DNA from: JAHFLV01 sp964367845
GTDB taxonomy: Bacteria; Patescibacteriota; Minisyncoccia; Phycocordibacterales; DATGWK01
Reading direction: 5' to 3'
NCBI GenBank assembly: GCA_964367845.1
Contig: CAYIYW010000005.1
Location: forward strand, 1 to 27,777
DNA length: 27,777 bases
The notes beneath the pieces were generated by a model. The model made no database searches, was not told the origin of the DNA, and saw only the letters and a list, made by a program, of their open reading frames with translations. The position numbers were made by a program, and so were the translations under genes. Below, piece by piece: positions 15,044 to 22,286 of the stretch (its first letter is position 1; every line of letters starts with the position of its first letter).

Positions 15044-15763
15044 TTATTTCTTCTCGCTCTTCTCGGCTTTTTCGGCTTTTGGAGCTTCGGCGGCGGTTTT
15101 CTCGTTCTTTTCACCTTTTGCTGGAGTAGCGCCTTCCGCGCCTTCTTCTTCCTTCTTACCTTTCTTCTCAACCTCAATAGCCGAGAGGTCAACAGGCGCG
15201 ACTTCTTCCTCTTTTTCTTCTTTTGGCTCGGCGACAAGAGCGATAACTTCGGCCGCACCTTCCACAAGAGTTACCCCGGCCGGCATGATTAAACCACCGG
15301 CGACAATTTGGCTTTCAAAATTTACGAGCGATGAAATATCAACTTCAACTTTGGGCGGCAGGTCTTTCGGCATGGCTTCAATTTTAAGTTTATGCAGAAC
15401 CCTGATGAGAATACCGCCGAGGTCTTTGACCGCCGGCGATGTCCCGACGAATTCCAGCGGCACATCAACCTTAATTTTGTGGCCTTTCTCAAATACGTAA
15501 AAATCGGCGTGGCGGGGCTGTTCAGTAATCGGGTCAAGGTCAACTTCTTGGATTAAGGCCTCCACATCGCCCTTTTCGCTTTTTAGAATGACGATTGACG
15601 ATTTTCCGGCTTTCTTCCAAACCTTCAAAAAATCAGCTAACGGCACGGAAACGGGCGTTGACTTCTCTTTCTTGCCGTAAAAAACCGCGGGCATGAGCCC
15701 TTCATCTCGGATTTTATATAAATTGCCCCCGATTTTTCGGGGTTTTACTTCCAAACTAAGCAT
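15044..15763 (-). CDS. rplY: 50S ribosomal protein bL25, CTC/TL5 long form
   Basis: 5S-rRNA-binding large-subunit protein. Residues 1-95 are the L25 beta-barrel (MPAVFYGKKEKSTPVSV; later QEVDLDPITEQPRHADFYVF), and about 98-190 form the second domain of the CTC/TL5 form (VPLEFVGTSPAVKDLGGIL). A charged tail of Glu, Lys and Ala follows to residue 239, a low-complexity extension of the kind also seen on bL31 here. TATAAT lies six bases before the ATG, so the mRNA is predicted to be leaderless. The gene ends in the large inverted repeat at 14958-15034. Confidence 0.93.
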   Translation of the reverse strand: MLSLEVKPRKIGGNLYKIRDEGLMPAVFYGKKEKSTPVSVPLADFLKVWKKAGKSSIVILKSEKGDVEALIQEVDLDPITEQPRHADFYVFEKGHKIKVDVPLEFVGTSPAVKDLGGILIRVLHKLKIEAMPKDLPPKVEVDISSLVNFESQIVAGGLIMPAGVTLVEGAAEVIALVAEPKEEKEEEVAPVDLSAIEVEKKGKKEEEGAEGATPAKGEKNEKTAAEAPKAEKAEKSEKK

Positions 15764-15769
15764 TGGGCT

Positions 15770-15775
15770 ATTATA
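15770..15775 (-). promoter_or_regulatory. Leaderless-type promoter of rplY
   Basis: Perfect TATAAT on the minus strand with six bases (AGCCCA) before the ATG. The predicted start coincides with the start codon. Confidence 0.6.
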
Positions 15776-15819
15776 TTCAAAGTCCTTAAAAAATCAATGG
15801 CCGAGGAGAAATTCTCAAC

Positions 15820-16953
15820 TTATCTTATTGATTGATACCTTTCTGCCTTTCCTGGCTTTGTAAAAACAATCTGCCATAAGTTATATTGTCCATGAGCCCG
15901 CCAAGCACCACAAAAAGAGAGCAGATAATACTTCCACATTCTGTAAAATTTCTTCCCGTATCTCTGTTCTAATTTAGGCCAGTTTTGGTCGAAATTCTTA
16001 AACCAGGCCATCATTGTTTTGTCGTAATCTTTTCCGAAAGTATGCCAGTCCTCCATGACGAAAAGTCGTTCGGCGGCTTTGCCGATTTGGCCCACCGAAG
16101 GAAGCATGCCGTTCGGAAATATGTGTTTGATTATCCAATGAGCCTCTGGCTGATGAGTATTCGGGTAATCATCCCGTTGGCCCATGGTTTGAAGAAGAAA
16201 AAAACCCTCATCCTTAAGACAACGATGAGCGACTTTAAAATATTCTTTATAATTTTTGTACCCAACATGTTCAAACATTCCCAAAGATACAATGTGATCG
16301 AATTTTTCGTTTACATCTCGATAGTCTTGCAATCGTATACCCACAGGAAATCCTTCACATCTTTTTTTGGCCAATTCAACCTGTTCTTTTGACACAGTAA
16401 CCCCCACAACATGCGCCCCATATTTTTCAGCAGCGAATTTTGCAAAGCTTCCCCAACCACATCCGATATCTAAAACTTTTTGGCCCGCTTTCAGATTAAT
16501 TTTTCTGCAGACTAAATCAAGTTTTGCTTCCTGTGCGTCATCCAGATTACTGACACCCTTCCAATAACCGCAGGTATAAACCATCCTTTTATCCAACATA
16601 AGCTCATAGAGATCATTCCCTAAGTCATAATGCTTTTGCCCAACAATAAAAGCTCTGGATTCACTCTGCAAATTAAAAATCTTTTCGCGCAAGTAGGTTC
16701 CGATGTTTGAAATATTATATCTTACCTTTTCGTTTAAACTACCGGTCAAAGCTTTATAGAAAAATGAATCAATTTCTTTACATTCCCACCAACCGTTTAT
16801 GTAGGCATCTCCCAATCCAATTAGCCCGCGTAGAGCGACAGTTCGGTAGACCCTCTCGTCCAATATAAGCATGTCCCACGGTCTGTCGCCGTTTATTTCT
16901 ATGCCTGCGGATTTTAGAATTTTCTTAAAATTTTCTTTCAACATAAAACACAT
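15820..16953 (-). CDS. cfa: Cyclopropane-fatty-acyl-phospholipid synthase
   Basis: SAM-dependent enzyme that adds a methylene bridge to unsaturated acyl chains of membrane phospholipids. The 377-aa protein has the Cfa N-terminal domain (LRGLIGLGDAYINGWWEC, about 41-58), the family motif HYDLGNDLYELMLD (108-121), YTCGYW (126-131), the SAM-binding loop VLDIGCGWGSFA (160-171), and later MFEHVGYKNY and the C-terminal FCGAWRAHGQYNLWQ segment. Length and domain order match E. coli Cfa. I chose the ATG at 16953; an ATG at 16944 is possible, and the frame extends to a TTG at 17007. The gene looks more AT-rich than its neighbours. CPR bacteria usually lack fatty acid synthesis, so this would act on lipids taken from a host or community (inference). 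Confidence 0.9.
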   Translation of the reverse strand: MCFMLKENFKKILKSAGIEINGDRPWDMLILDERVYRTVALRGLIGLGDAYINGWWECKEIDSFFYKALTGSLNEKVRYNISNIGTYLREKIFNLQSESRAFIVGQKHYDLGNDLYELMLDKRMVYTCGYWKGVSNLDDAQEAKLDLVCRKINLKAGQKVLDIGCGWGSFAKFAAEKYGAHVVGVTVSKEQVELAKKRCEGFPVGIRLQDYRDVNEKFDHIVSLGMFEHVGYKNYKEYFKVAHRCLKDEGFFLLQTMGQRDDYPNTHQPEAHWIIKHIFPNGMLPSVGQIGKAAERLFVMEDWHTFGKDYDKTMMAWFKNFDQNWPKLEQRYGKKFYRMWKYYLLSFCGAWRAHGQYNLWQIVFTKPGKAERYQSIR

Positions 16954-17040
16954 GCTACTACGATTATTAAATTTCAACAAACATAATTTCTTCGGTGCGA
17001 TAGTCAAACACTATTCCAAGACAAGTAAATATCAGCATGG

Positions 17041-18738
17041 CTACCCCCGAGCAATATGCTCCTCCATGTATTCAATGGTTCCGCCGACCTTTTTGCCGGG
17101 GTTAAAAATATTTTCGGGGTCAAAAATGTTTTTGGTGTTAATAAAAAGAGAGTAAATTTTGGGCCCGAACATCTTTGCGATATACGGCGTCCGAACAATG
17201 CCGTCATTGTGTTCGGCCGTAATTGAACCGTCATAACTAAGAACAAGGTCGTAAACTTTGTCGGAAACTTCGCGAATGATGTTTCTATTGCGTTCATCCT
17301 TCATGTCCATCAAGGGAATAATATGAAAATTGCCGTTGCCGGCATGGCCGGCGATTGTGTAAAGCAGTTTATATTCATCAAGAATCGCTCTCATTTTCGG
17401 TAAAAATTCCGGTAAAAATTCCGGCCGAACGATAATATCGTCAACAAACGGCGCGGTACGCATGCCTCTAACGTGTTTGCGGAGCAGGTTGAAACTCTCG
17501 TGGCGGATTGTCCAATATTTTTCCGTTTCGGGAAGAGACCGAATCGCGCGAGTTTTGAGTTTGAAATGTCCGATTTTTGATTTGAGAGCCGACATCTGTT
17601 TGTTGACCGTCGTTTCGTCGTCGCCGGCAAATTCCACAAGAAGAATCATTTTCGGTATTCCGCCGGTAAGCATCATAAAAACCTCCGGAATAAAGCCAAA
17701 AATGAGTTTGAAAAAACTGGCCGTGTTCATGCTTTTGAGCATCTCCGGCAAAAAACGGACGGCCATTTTAATCGTCCGGTCGTCATACGACTCAAGACTT
17801 TCGGGCTTGAATTCAAGAATTTCATTGACTAAATTCCCCAGTTTTGAAAGATTCGGCATAAAAATCACAAAAAGTTTGGAGACCTTTTTGACCGGCGCAA
17901 GTTTAATTTTTGCTTCGGTTACAATGCCAAGCGTTCCCTGCGAACCGACAATCAGTTTCGTGAGGTCAAAAGTTTCGCCGTCCCAAACATTCCAAAGGTA
18001 ATAACCGGCGGAATTTTTTGATACCTTCGGTTTGGCGGCGTCAATATCTTTTTGATTTTGAGTAATGAGCTCAAAAATTTGTTTGTATAAATTGCCCTCA
18101 AAGGTCGTTGACGCCATTTTCACTTCAAGCTCGGTTTTAGAAAGCGGTTTTACCGTGTACTCATTGCCGTCGGCGAAAACCACCTTGAGTTCTTTGACAT
18201 AATTTTCCATCTTGCCGTATTGAAGCGTTTTTTCGCCGGCGGCGTTGTTGGCAATCATCCCGCCCAAAGCGCAAAGATTTTTTGAGGCGGTGTAGCAAGG
18301 CAAAATTGAACCCAGTTTAAGCGTCTCAACTTCAAAATCTCGGTAAAAAGTGCCGGGAAGAACCAGCGCCTCGTCTTTTGAGAGTGATTTTATTCCGTGC
18401 AAATGTCTCGTAACGTCAACGATTATTGACTCATTGAGAGAACCGCCCGACATGCAAGTGCCGGCGGAGCGGGCGGTAATTGAAAGCGTTTCGTTTTTGA
18501 CTCTCGGCGCTTCGCCGCCAAACTTTTTATCTGTGTTCTCGGTCGTTTTTTTGTCCGTCATTTTTTTCTCGCCAATGAATTTCACAAGCGCCTTAATATC
18601 TTCGGCGTCTTTCGGAAAAACCACGAGCCGAGGCCGAACCTCAAAAAGACTGGCGTCGCGGCTGTAATTTGCGAGAGTGGTGTCGTCGTCTTCAACTTCA
18701 CCCTTAAAAAACTCCTTTATTTCATCCTTGAGAGCCAT
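17041..18738 (-). CDS. FAD-linked oxidase of the GlcD / D-lactate dehydrogenase family
   Basis: A 565-aa flavoprotein with the PCMH-type FAD-binding domain (SAGTCMSGGS, the counterpart of the usual GAGTGLSGG; later CALGGMIANNAAGEKTLQYG and LIVGSQGTLGIVTEAKI) and the C-terminal FAD-oxidase domain with IAGHAGNGNFHI and ITAEHNDGIVRTPYI. Relatives oxidise 2-hydroxy acids such as D-lactate or glycolate. No iron-sulfur or GlcE/GlcF partner is present, so the electron acceptor is unknown. It follows the aldolase gene by 75 bases on the same strand. No SD precedes the ATG. Substrate is not assignable. Confidence 0.85.
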   Translation of the reverse strand: MALKDEIKEFFKGEVEDDDTTLANYSRDASLFEVRPRLVVFPKDAEDIKALVKFIGEKKMTDKKTTENTDKKFGGEAPRVKNETLSITARSAGTCMSGGSLNESIIVDVTRHLHGIKSLSKDEALVLPGTFYRDFEVETLKLGSILPCYTASKNLCALGGMIANNAAGEKTLQYGKMENYVKELKVVFADGNEYTVKPLSKTELEVKMASTTFEGNLYKQIFELITQNQKDIDAAKPKVSKNSAGYYLWNVWDGETFDLTKLIVGSQGTLGIVTEAKIKLAPVKKVSKLFVIFMPNLSKLGNLVNEILEFKPESLESYDDRTIKMAVRFLPEMLKSMNTASFFKLIFGFIPEVFMMLTGGIPKMILLVEFAGDDETTVNKQMSALKSKIGHFKLKTRAIRSLPETEKYWTIRHESFNLLRKHVRGMRTAPFVDDIIVRPEFLPEFLPKMRAILDEYKLLYTIAGHAGNGNFHIIPLMDMKDERNRNIIREVSDKVYDLVLSYDGSITAEHNDGIVRTPYIAKMFGPKIYSLFINTKNIFDPENIFNPGKKVGGTIEYMEEHIARG

Positions 18739-18813
18739 TTCTGAAATTTAGAAAATTAAAAAGTTGATTAAAAAAAATGATTAAAAAATTTACGGTGCCG
18801 AGCCCGCGGTTTT

Positions 18814-19683
18814 TTACAGCATCTTGTTAAAAACCCGCAGTTTGCCGTCAACGACTTTTTCCATGGCGACAATGGCGCTTTTTAGAATTTTGTACGGCGC
18901 AACTTCGTCGGGATTTTCCTGAAGAGAAAGTTTCAAGGCGTCTCTATAGGCGACCCGGAGTTCGGTATTGATGTGAACGACGGCAATGCCTGCGTCAATC
19001 GCCGCGGAAAAATCGTCAGCCGAATTTCCCGAACCGCCGTGAAGGACTAACGGCACGCCGGCGGCATCGCGAATGGCTTTTATCCGCTCAATGTTAAGCT
19101 TGGGGTCAATCCCGCTTCGTAGCATGCCGTGGAAATTCCCCACCGCCGGAGCCAACAAGTCAACGCCTGTTCGGGTCACAAATTCTTTGGCTTGTTCGGG
19201 AGAAGTCAGCGCGCCCTCGGACAAATCAACGCCTTCCGGAATTGCGTCAAGTAACTTTGACGATTGACCAATAAAGCCGAGTTCTCCTTCAACCAAAACA
19301 TCTTGGCCCGCGTTCCGAGCGTACTCAACACATTCGCGGGTCTCCGAAATATTTTCTTCAAAAGACAGTTTCGCGCCGTCAAAAATCACTGAGTCAAAAC
19401 CGGCGTCAATCGCCTCCTTAGCTTTTTCAACGGAATATGTATGGTCGGCATTCAGAAAAATCGGGTGGCCGTAATCTTCCCGCAAACTTTTTACGAGCAC
19501 AACTGCCTGTCTGACACCGATAAAGTCCCTCTCGCCCTCGGAAACCCCGATAATTACCGGCATTTTGAGTTTTTGGGCGGCGTGGAAAATTGCCCACAGG
19601 CCTTCAATGTTTGAGATATTAAAATGACCGATAGCGGTTTTGTTTATCTCCGCGTCTTGAATGTATTCGGGAAGAGTTTTCAT
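18814..19683 (-). CDS. fba: Class II fructose-bisphosphate aldolase family protein
   Basis: A 289-aa zinc-dependent aldolase: NADHT (78-82, with catalytic Asp80 and zinc ligand His81), VEGELGFIG (131-139, with the conserved glutamates), GNFHG (182-186, zinc ligand His185) and LHGGSG (214-219, zinc ligand His215), followed by a phosphate-binding INTELR segment. It cleaves or joins fructose- or tagatose-bisphosphate to triose phosphates; the exact sugar is not certain. The gene is divergent from the PfkB kinase with only 50 bases between start codons. TGTTACAAT lies six bases before the ATG, so the mRNA is probably leaderless. It likely links glycolysis with the pentose phosphate genes further right. 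Confidence 0.88.
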   Translation of the reverse strand: MKTLPEYIQDAEINKTAIGHFNISNIEGLWAIFHAAQKLKMPVIIGVSEGERDFIGVRQAVVLVKSLREDYGHPIFLNADHTYSVEKAKEAIDAGFDSVIFDGAKLSFEENISETRECVEYARNAGQDVLVEGELGFIGQSSKLLDAIPEGVDLSEGALTSPEQAKEFVTRTGVDLLAPAVGNFHGMLRSGIDPKLNIERIKAIRDAAGVPLVLHGGSGNSADDFSAAIDAGIAVVHINTELRVAYRDALKLSLQENPDEVAPYKILKSAIVAMEKVVDGKLRVFNKML

Positions 19684-19689
19684 GCTGAT

Positions 19690-19695
19690 ATTGTA
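19690..19695 (-). promoter_or_regulatory. Leaderless-type promoter of fba
   Basis: Extended -10 TGTTACAAT on the minus strand (TACAAT at 19690-19695) with six bases to the ATG at 19683. Confidence 0.5.
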
Positions 19696-19720
19696 ACATG
19701 CAGAGATGTGCCGTAATTGC

Positions 19721-19726
19721 TATAAT
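19721..19726 (+). promoter_or_regulatory. Leaderless-type promoter of the PfkB gene
   Basis: Extended -10 TGCTATAAT (TATAAT at 19721-19726) with seven bases to the ATG at 19734; no -35 match. It is back to back with the fba promoter, their -10 boxes 25 bases apart. Confidence 0.6.
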
Positions 19727-19733
19727 TTATTAC

Positions 19734-20723
19734 ATGAAACAATTTGACTTTCTCGCCATCGGCGACATTATGACTGACGCTTTTATCCGCCTAAAAGACG
19801 CCTCGGTGCACTGCGACATAAACCGCGAAAAGTGTGAGCTTTGCATGCCCTTCGCCGAAAAAATTCCTTTTGAATTCGTGAAGGTTGTGAGAGCGGTCGG
19901 CAATGGACCAAACGCCGCTGTTTCGGCCGCCCGGCTTGGGCTTAATTCGGCCATGATGACCGATATCGGCAACGATGAAAACGGCCGAGAATGCGTAACG
20001 GAGTTAAAGAAAAACAAGGTTTCGGCAAAATTCGTCACGAGACATAAAAATAAAAAAACGAATTATCACTATGTTTTGTGGTTTGAAGACGAACGGACAA
20101 TCCTCGTGAAGCACGAGGCCTTCCCTTACAAATTTTCTCCGCCAAGAAAAAACCCGCGTTGGGTTTACATTACTTCTCTCGGTGGCGACTCTTTGCCTTA
20201 TCAGCTTGAAATCGCCAAGTGGCTTGAAGAAAATCCGGACATTAGAATGGCTTTTCAGCCCGGTACTTTTCAGATGAATGCTGGCTATGAAAAACTTATC
20301 GTATTTTACAGGCGGGCAGAGATATTTTTCTGCAATGTAGAGGAAGCAAAACGGATTCTCAAAAAAACGGGTGAAATAAAAGAGTTGCTTGTCGGCATAC
20401 ATGAACTCGGACCAAAAATTGTGGTGATAACCGACGGGCCGAAAGGCGCTTACGCCTACGACGGCGCTGATTTTTGGTTTATGCCGCCCTACCCTGACCC
20501 AAAACCGCCTTACGAGCGCACCGGCGCCGGCGACGCTTTCTCCTCAACATTTACTGTGGCGCTCGCCTTGGGTAAAAATCTTGCGGAAGCCCTGATGTGG
20601 TCGCCGATAAACTCTATGTCGGTCGTTCAGGATATCGGCTCTCAAAAAGGTCTTCTGACTCGCGAAAAACTTGAGGAATATTTGAAAAACGCGCCGACAG
20701 ATTACGCGCCGAGGAAAATATAG
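19734..20723 (+). CDS. PfkB-family sugar kinase
   Basis: A 329-aa ribokinase-fold kinase. Signatures are FDFLAIGDIMTDAFIRL at the start, VGNGPNAAVSAARLGLNS (substrate-binding Gly-Asn region), VVITDGPKGAYAY and the PfkB signature RTGAGDAFSSTF with catalytic Asp267. It phosphorylates a sugar or nucleoside, and fructose 6-phosphate, ribose or fructose are all possible. Near the N-terminus is an unusual Cys cluster (C27, C34, C37 in CDINREKCELCMPF), which might bind metal or form disulfides. The start at 19734 was chosen over an upstream in-frame ATG at 19698 because the family N-terminus and the -10 box both fit. It is one of the few plus-strand genes in the window and diverges from fba. Confidence 0.85.
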   Translation: MKQFDFLAIGDIMTDAFIRLKDASVHCDINREKCELCMPFAEKIPFEFVKVVRAVGNGPNAAVSAARLGLNSAMMTDIGNDENGRECVTELKKNKVSAKFVTRHKNKKTNYHYVLWFEDERTILVKHEAFPYKFSPPRKNPRWVYITSLGGDSLPYQLEIAKWLEENPDIRMAFQPGTFQMNAGYEKLIVFYRRAEIFFCNVEEAKRILKKTGEIKELLVGIHELGPKIVVITDGPKGAYAYDGADFWFMPPYPDPKPPYERTGAGDAFSSTFTVALALGKNLAEALMWSPINSMSVVQDIGSQKGLLTREKLEEYLKNAPTDYAPRKI

Positions 20724-20742
20724 GAAGAGAGATATAAAAAGA

Positions 20743-20769
20743 GGGCCCAGCGTGTGTAACGCCGGGCCC
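20743..20769 (-). terminator. Terminator of the acidic coiled-coil small gene
   Basis: On the minus strand GGGCCCGGCG pairs with CGCTGGGCCC (10 pairs, one of them G-U), followed by TCTTTTTATATC. In the opposite sense the G-U becomes an A-C mismatch, so it is built for the minus strand, although it may also stop pfkB transcription. Confidence 0.8.
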
Positions 20770-20808
20770 CGTGCTTATGTTTGATGCGATTCCTTTCCGA
20801 GCATCGGT

Positions 20809-21039
20809 TCAGCCGAGAAGGTCACCGTCCTCCCTGTCGTCGCCTCCACCGTCCTCGTCGTTGTTGCGACTGTCTTTTTGCAGGAGCAATCGCTGAAAAG
20901 CGTCTCTCTCCCGTCGCGTGGCTTCAAGGTCAAGAAGAAGGCTCTTCATCTCCAGGCGAAGGTCATCCAAGGTTGCCTGAAGCCGCAAGAGCGATTTCCA
21001 AGTCTCGGTACAGAAGCCGCGAATTTGCTTTCCGTCCAT
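20809..21039 (-). CDS. Small acidic coiled-coil protein of unknown function (76 aa)
   Basis: An ATG frame preceded by a strong SD (AAGGAG, 7 bases before ATG), with its own promoter (21112-21140) and terminator (20743-20769). The protein is a Leu-rich amphipathic helix (about 14-57, with LLRLQATLDDLRLEMKSLLL) followed by an acidic Gly/Asp tail (NNDEDGGGDDREDGDLLG). Base use is GC-rich compared with neighbours. The SD context AAGGAGATT is shared with the 47-codon gene at 2882, though the proteins are unrelated. An overlapping plus-strand frame (20781-21041) has no promoter or SD and is dismissed. The family is not recognised; a small scaffolding or partner protein is possible. Confidence 0.72.
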   Translation of the reverse strand: MDGKQIRGFCTETWKSLLRLQATLDDLRLEMKSLLLDLEATRRERDAFQRLLLQKDSRNNDEDGGGDDREDGDLLG

Positions 21040-21111
21040 GAAAAATCTCCTTGTTCCTTGCGCGAAAAACGAGTGTCAAATAACGCCACGCACGGTACCT
21101 ATCCGAGCGGA

Positions 21112-21140
21112 ATGATACAGTATGCGGGTAATTTTGTCAA
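21112..21140 (-). promoter_or_regulatory. Promoter of the acidic coiled-coil small gene
   Basis: Minus-strand TTGACA (21135-21140), 17-base spacer and TATCAT (21112-21117); the start near 21105 gives a leader of about 66 nt ending in AAGGAGATT. Confidence 0.7.
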
Positions 21141-21155
21141 GCTCGTCGTGCAATT

Positions 21156-22169
21156 TTATTTCCTCTGCATAACCCTCTTAACCGCCTTTTTTATCGCCTC
21201 CACTCCCAGGCCATAATGTTCAATGAGTTCTTCGGGCTTGCCGGATTGGCCAAACAAGTCATTAACGCCGATAAATTCAATGGGCACGGGATAGTTTTTG
21301 GCCAGGCATTCGGCGACTGCGCTACCCATACCTCCGCAAATTTGATGTTCCTCAACTGTAACAACCGCGCCGGTTTTTCTTGCCTGCTCAACTATCGTTT
21401 TTTCATCAAGGGGTTTAATCGTGGAAAGATTTAGAACATTTACGCTGATGCTGTCTTTCTCAAGGTCACGCGCCGCGACAAGGGCCCGGTGAACCAAAGC
21501 GCCGGTTGCGACTATTAAAACATCGGGTTTTTTGACCGGCATAGATTCGCCGCCGGACTTTTCAGATTGCCAAAAAAGCTCCGCCTTTCCTATTTCAAAC
21601 GGCGTTTCTTCCGTGGTCATAACGGGAGTTTTTTCACGAGCCAGACGGATATAGACCGGCGTGTCAGTTTTGGCCGCCTCCATCGTCGCTTTTTTTGCCT
21701 CAACGGCGTCGCAAGGCGAAATCACCACCATCCGGGGAATAACTCGGGTAATTCCAATGTCCTCAATCGCCTGGTGAGTGCCGCCGTCCGGGCCGACGGA
21801 AATGCCGGCGTGCGAACCGGCGATTTTCACCGGCCGGTCGTTGTAGCAAATCGTGGTCCGAATCTGCTCCCAGTTGCGGCCGGGCGAAAATATGGCGTAT
21901 GAAGTAATGAAAGGAATTTTGCCCATGGCGGCCATGCCGGAAGCGACCGAAGCAAGGTTTTGCTCGGCGACGCCCATTTCAACAAATCGCTCCGGAAACT
22001 TTTTGGCAAATAAATGGGTCTGGGTGGATTCAGTCAGGTCGGCGCAGAGAGCGACAACCCGCTCGTCGGCCTCGCCGGCGGCCAAAAGTCCCTCGCCATA
22101 ACCTTTTCGGATAGGTATTTGTTCCACGTCAGCGGTGAAAAGTTTTTGGTTGAGGTTGGGGGAAAGCAT
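21156..22169 (-). CDS. Transketolase, C-terminal half
   Basis: A 337-aa protein with the pyrimidine-binding domain (FVEMGVAEQNLASVASGMA; Glu69 is the expected ThDP-activating glutamate) and the C-terminal transketolase domain (ISVNVLNLSTIKPLDEKTIVEQ; later VTVEEHQICGGMGSAVAE). With the N-terminal half it forms a split transketolase transferring two-carbon units between sugar phosphates; many archaea and bacteria use such split enzymes. DXS or a pyruvate dehydrogenase beta subunit are less likely, given the N-terminal partner and neighbouring rpe and rpiB. A toxin-like gene separates the two halves. TAAAAT lies six bases before the ATG and overlaps the -35 of the convergent-RNA promoter. Confidence 0.88.
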   Translation of the reverse strand: MLSPNLNQKLFTADVEQIPIRKGYGEGLLAAGEADERVVALCADLTESTQTHLFAKKFPERFVEMGVAEQNLASVASGMAAMGKIPFITSYAIFSPGRNWEQIRTTICYNDRPVKIAGSHAGISVGPDGGTHQAIEDIGITRVIPRMVVISPCDAVEAKKATMEAAKTDTPVYIRLAREKTPVMTTEETPFEIGKAELFWQSEKSGGESMPVKKPDVLIVATGALVHRALVAARDLEKDSISVNVLNLSTIKPLDEKTIVEQARKTGAVVTVEEHQICGGMGSAVAECLAKNYPVPIEFIGVNDLFGQSGKPEELIEHYGLGVEAIKKAVKRVMQRK

Positions 22170-22170
22170 G

Positions 22171-22200
22171 TTGACATTTTAATATGTTTTGGATTAAAAT
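22171..22200 (+). promoter_or_regulatory. Promoter of convergent hairpin RNA 1
   Basis: TTGACA (22171-22176), 18-base spacer and TAAAAT (22195-22200). It points into the 3' end of the toxin-like gene at 22245. Its -35 overlaps the -10 of the divergent transketolase C gene. Confidence 0.55.
22176..22181 (-). promoter_or_regulatory. Leaderless-type promoter of transketolase C half
   Basis: Minus-strand TAAAAT with six bases to the ATG at 22169; no SD. Probably used because the toxin gene interrupts the operon. Confidence 0.4.
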
Positions 22201-22206
22201 AACAGA

Positions 22207-22286
22207 GCTTCGGGGAAACCCGCGACTCCCGCAAGGGAGTAACATCAGGATAAAAAGAGCTTTCCAAAGGCTTTTTTTATTTTTTT
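22207..22286 (+). ncRNA. Candidate RNA with tandem GNRA hairpins, antisense to toxin 3' end
   Basis: The predicted transcript of about 80 nt starts with two adjacent hairpins: CGGG-GAAA-CCCG (22211-22222) and ACTCCC-GCAA-GGGAGT (22225-22240). Both loops are GNRA tetraloops only when read on the plus strand. Then come TAAAAAGAG and a terminator hairpin (22258-22272). From 22245 onward it is antisense to the last 14 codons of the PemK/MazF-like gene. A sister RNA with the same order lies at 25849. It could regulate or neutralise the toxin as RNA; existence and function are both inferred. Confidence 0.5.

Noticed and set aside
20781..21041. Plus-strand 86-codon frame overlapping the small acidic gene
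   Set aside because: No promoter or SD on that strand, whereas the minus-strand frame has promoter, SD and terminator in register.
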